NCBI GenBank assembly: GCA_003250355.1
Contig: QKGS01000060.1
Coordinates: forward strand, 48,714 to 112,713
Direction: 5' to 3'
DNA from: Bacteroidota bacterium
GTDB lineage: Bacteria; Bacteroidota; Bacteroidia; Bacteroidales; SZUA-534
DNA: 64,000 nt
Shown one piece after another: positions 62,120-64,000 of the stretch. Each line of letters starts with the position of its first letter. Within the stretch, counting starts at the first letter, position 1. Both the position numbers and the translations under genes were made by a program. The notes beneath the pieces were generated by a model. That model had not been told where the DNA came from, searched no databases, and saw only the letters and a list, made by a program, of their open reading frames with translations.

Positions 62120-62416
62120 TTAATAAGGACGTTTTTTGTCATCTCTTCTGTTATCCAAAAAAATAAGTAATTCTATTTCCTTTTTTCTTGGTTTTATCCG
62201 GTAATAAAGAGTATTGTGTTCAGTTATAAATCCTTTTCTTATGTTCTTATACTGCTTTGATACTTCAAACATATTGGGAGTTTCCCCGATTTGAGCAATC
62301 ATTTTATCAACATCGTTAGCAAAGTTTTTTACTACAGTTTCGCCCCATTCTTCTTGAAGATAATCAGCAACTTTAAAATAAGATTTCAAAGCCCTTTTGG
62401 TCCAGGTAATTGTCAT
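62120..62416 (-). CDS. RelE/ParE-family toxin
   Basis: A 98-residue basic protein with the RelE/ParE fold. TITWTKRALKSYFKVADYL at the N-terminus is the usual helix start, NIRKGFITEHNTLYYRIKP forms the central strands and IELLIFLDNRRDDKKRPY is the C-terminal strand with arginines. ParE toxins inhibit DNA gyrase and RelE cuts mRNA; which applies is not clear, but the sequence is closer to ParE. Three bases separate it from the upstream antitoxin gene, so it is the second gene of a type II TA operon. Confidence 0.85.
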   Translation of the reverse strand: MTITWTKRALKSYFKVADYLQEEWGETVVKNFANDVDKMIAQIGETPNMFEVSKQYKNIRKGFITEHNTLYYRIKPRKKEIELLIFLDNRRDDKKRPY

Positions 62417-62419
62417 TAT

Positions 62420-62662
62420 CTAAAGATTATACCGATTTTTAATTTGTTGCATTGCATCGGTATGAGATATGGTTTTCCCTTGGTCTGCTTCTTCAATACT
62501 TGCCTCAAGCTCATCTTTTAGTGAGTCACTTAAAGTATCAGCCCAATCAGTTTTGTGTGCAGATTCTTTCGACAGAATGACTTTAACCGTTTGTAAAATA
62601 CTTAGGTCGTTTGCCCTTTCAATCAGTTGATGTAAGTCCGATTTTAACTCTATTGCATTCAT
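62420..62662 (-). CDS. Antitoxin of the RelE/ParE pair
   Basis: An 80-residue acidic protein (MNAIELKSDLHQLIERAND start) typical of small antitoxins that bind the toxin with a flexible C-terminal part (EEADQGKTISHTDAMQQIK). It precedes the toxin gene, as in most type II TA systems, and probably represses the operon. The antitoxin family is not certain. Confidence 0.8.
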   Translation of the reverse strand: MNAIELKSDLHQLIERANDLSILQTVKVILSKESAHKTDWADTLSDSLKDELEASIEEADQGKTISHTDAMQQIKNRYNL

Positions 62663-62776
62663 CGTTTAATAATCAAATTCTTTACAAAGTTAACGATTAA
62701 TATTCATATTTAGTTTTGTTTCAATTGATGGAACAATTCTAATTGAATAAAATTGCCCTGAGCTAAAGGTAACATT

Positions 62777-64000
62777 TTATTCAACTATAAATTTTTCCAT
62801 ATAATTAGTTCCATTGTTTTCAAATACTATTACATAGGTACCCTTTCTAAAATAGGCTAAGTTTATCGTCGAATAATTATTAATACATCCATCTTCAATT
62901 AATTCTCCGGCATAATTATATATCAAATAATCAATATTAGTAACTTCTGTATCATTTATTGTAACATATAGATAGTCTTTTGCAGGATTCGGATAAATTG
63001 AAATTAATTCATGATTGTTGTTATTTGTTGGTAATGAGTCGATTATACTGCCGCTCTTACCTCCTGTAAACATAGTTACATGCGATTTTTGTGTATACTT
63101 TATACCATAACAATCGTACGCTTCAAATAATACATAAAACACACTTCCACTCTTATAATGTGCTGACCCCGGAGCAGGACCTCCCCATATTTGTACCGTT
63201 CCATCTTCTTTAAGGGTTTTAGAATCACTAAATATCTCTTCTCCCCAACGATTAAAAACCAGCACACTGTAAAAAATAATATTTGTATGAGTAAAGCACC
63301 AAAAATCATTAAGTCCATCATTATTTGGAGTAAAAACATTGCCAAGGTTAATACATGTTCTTCCGCATTCGTTATAATCAATAGCATTATCACTTGAAAT
63401 ATACATATCGCTTCCTGCAAGTATTTTTGTTTTTGGTTGCACAATTATTTTTTTCTTCGACATAACAAGTGTATTTCCTGATATTTCAATAAAATCGTTG
63501 CTCTTATTATTGCCAATAACAACATTATTTTCACCATACAACACACCTGTTGTATTATTTGTTACCAATAACGACTCCTTTGCACTTACGCACTGCACAC
63601 AATCTCCACCACAATCAATTCCTGTTTCGTTTTCATCTTTCATGCAATTATAGCAATGTAAAGGCGTTGCATCGGTAGCATTTTCCGAATATCCTTTACT
63701 TTCCGGATCAATTAATGTACTTATCTCACTGTATAGTTCTTTTATAAAACCAGCCGTAGCTTTATCGTAACCTTTTGTATTACAATTTGCTCCACTAGCC
63801 AATGTACAATGCCACCCTACTACTCTTTTTTTGAAATCGAAAACCGGCCCTCCGGAAAAGCCTTTTTCCGGCACACCAAAATCATAATACAATGAAAAAT
63901 AGTTACCATGAGGTGGAAGGGTTGCATTATGTGATTCAATACATACCTTCTTAGTATCTCCATTGGGATGACCAAACAAAAAGTATCCCTCGCTGTATGG
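62777..64000 (-). CDS. T9SS-exported serine-protease-like protein with two sorting modules (5' end outside window)
   Basis: The frame is open to the end of the window, so the N-terminus is missing; about 407 residues are visible. GFSGGPVFD near the start is the serine-nucleophile motif of trypsin-like proteases. A cysteine-rich stretch (HCYNCMKDENETGIDCGG) follows. Then comes a CHU_C (gliding-motility-associated, type B) module (FTPNNDGLNDFW, FNRWGEEIF, GSVFYVLFEAYD). The last ~75 residues are a type A T9SS sorting domain (ISIYPNPAKDYLYV, ending MEKFIVE). It is therefore a cargo of the SprA system at the other end of the window. Confidence 0.88.
   Translation of the reverse strand, partial: PYSEGYFLFGHPNGDTKKVCIESHNATLPPHGNYFSLYYDFGVPEKGFSGGPVFDFKKRVVGWHCTLASGANCNTKGYDKATAGFIKELYSEISTLIDPESKGYSENATDATPLHCYNCMKDENETGIDCGGDCVQCVSAKESLLVTNNTTGVLYGENNVVIGNNKSNDFIEISGNTLVMSKKKIIVQPKTKILAGSDMYISSDNAIDYNECGRTCINLGNVFTPNNDGLNDFWCFTHTNIIFYSVLVFNRWGEEIFSDSKTLKEDGTVQIWGGPAPGSAHYKSGSVFYVLFEAYDCYGIKYTQKSHVTMFTGGKSGSIIDSLPTNNNNHELISIYPNPAKDYLYVTINDTEVTNIDYLIYNYAGELIEDGCINNYSTINLAYFRKGTYVIVFENNGTNYMEKFIVE

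Overview
The window comes from a member of the Bacteroidota, probably a Bacteroidia/Cytophagia-type lineage. The evidence is a type IX secretion translocon gene (sprA), a secreted protein with Bacteroidota-only C-terminal sorting modules, a short RpoD-type sigma factor, many promoters with the TAnnTTTG -7 element, almost no Shine-Dalgarno sequences, a type III glutamine synthetase, and an S10-spc-alpha gene order without tuf, adk or map. No rRNA, tRNA, CRISPR array or prophage was seen.

Layout. 1-9.3 kb: the 3' part of sprA, gcvH, and a convergent glnN sharing one terminator hairpin. 9.4-16 kb: ispH and cmk, a giant outer-membrane protein that shares a sequence block with SprA, and divergent waaA (Kdo transferase). 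16.2-26.1 kb: a B12-dependent ribonucleotide reductase, a TonB-dependent receptor paired with a YfiR-like periplasmic protein, an anchored SGNH hydrolase and an EF-G paralogue that has lost its catalytic GTPase residues. 26.5-43.5 kb: one long ribosomal transcription unit, rpsL-rpsG-fusA then S10, spc and alpha operon genes through rplQ, including secY, infA, the 38-codon rpmJ and rpoA. 43.7-49.6 kb: eno, then the haem genes hemN, hemG and hemH, with a frameshifted RhuM-like gene lying between hemN and hemG. 49.7-55.3 kb: accessory and membrane genes (UMF1-type MFS transporter, two small unknown ORFs, a REP-associated transposase gene invaded by its own kind of palindrome, a DUF998-like protein, a Na/Pi cotransporter, a small membrane protein and a beta-barrel protein). 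55.3-64 kb: monomeric isocitrate dehydrogenase, a CAP-domain secreted protein, a membrane GAF protein, a PAP2 phosphatase, the primary sigma factor, a ParE-type toxin-antitoxin pair, and the 3' part of a T9SS-exported protease-like protein.

How it fits together. Most of the window is housekeeping: translation, transcription (rpoA, sigma factor), protein export (secY, sprA), haem synthesis and envelope building (waaA, ispH, PAP2). The sigma factor at 61 kb is the factor expected to read the TAnnTTTG promoters seen throughout. The most interesting points are the GTPase-defective EF-G next to the canonical str operon, the SprA-related outer-membrane protein, palindromes kept in frame inside the transposase gene, a protein carrying both known T9SS sorting modules, the two apparent one-base deletions in the RhuM-like gene, and a lone strong Shine-Dalgarno before rplW. 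I did not find a clearly new multi-gene system; the accessory stretch around 46.5-55 kb is the most plastic part.
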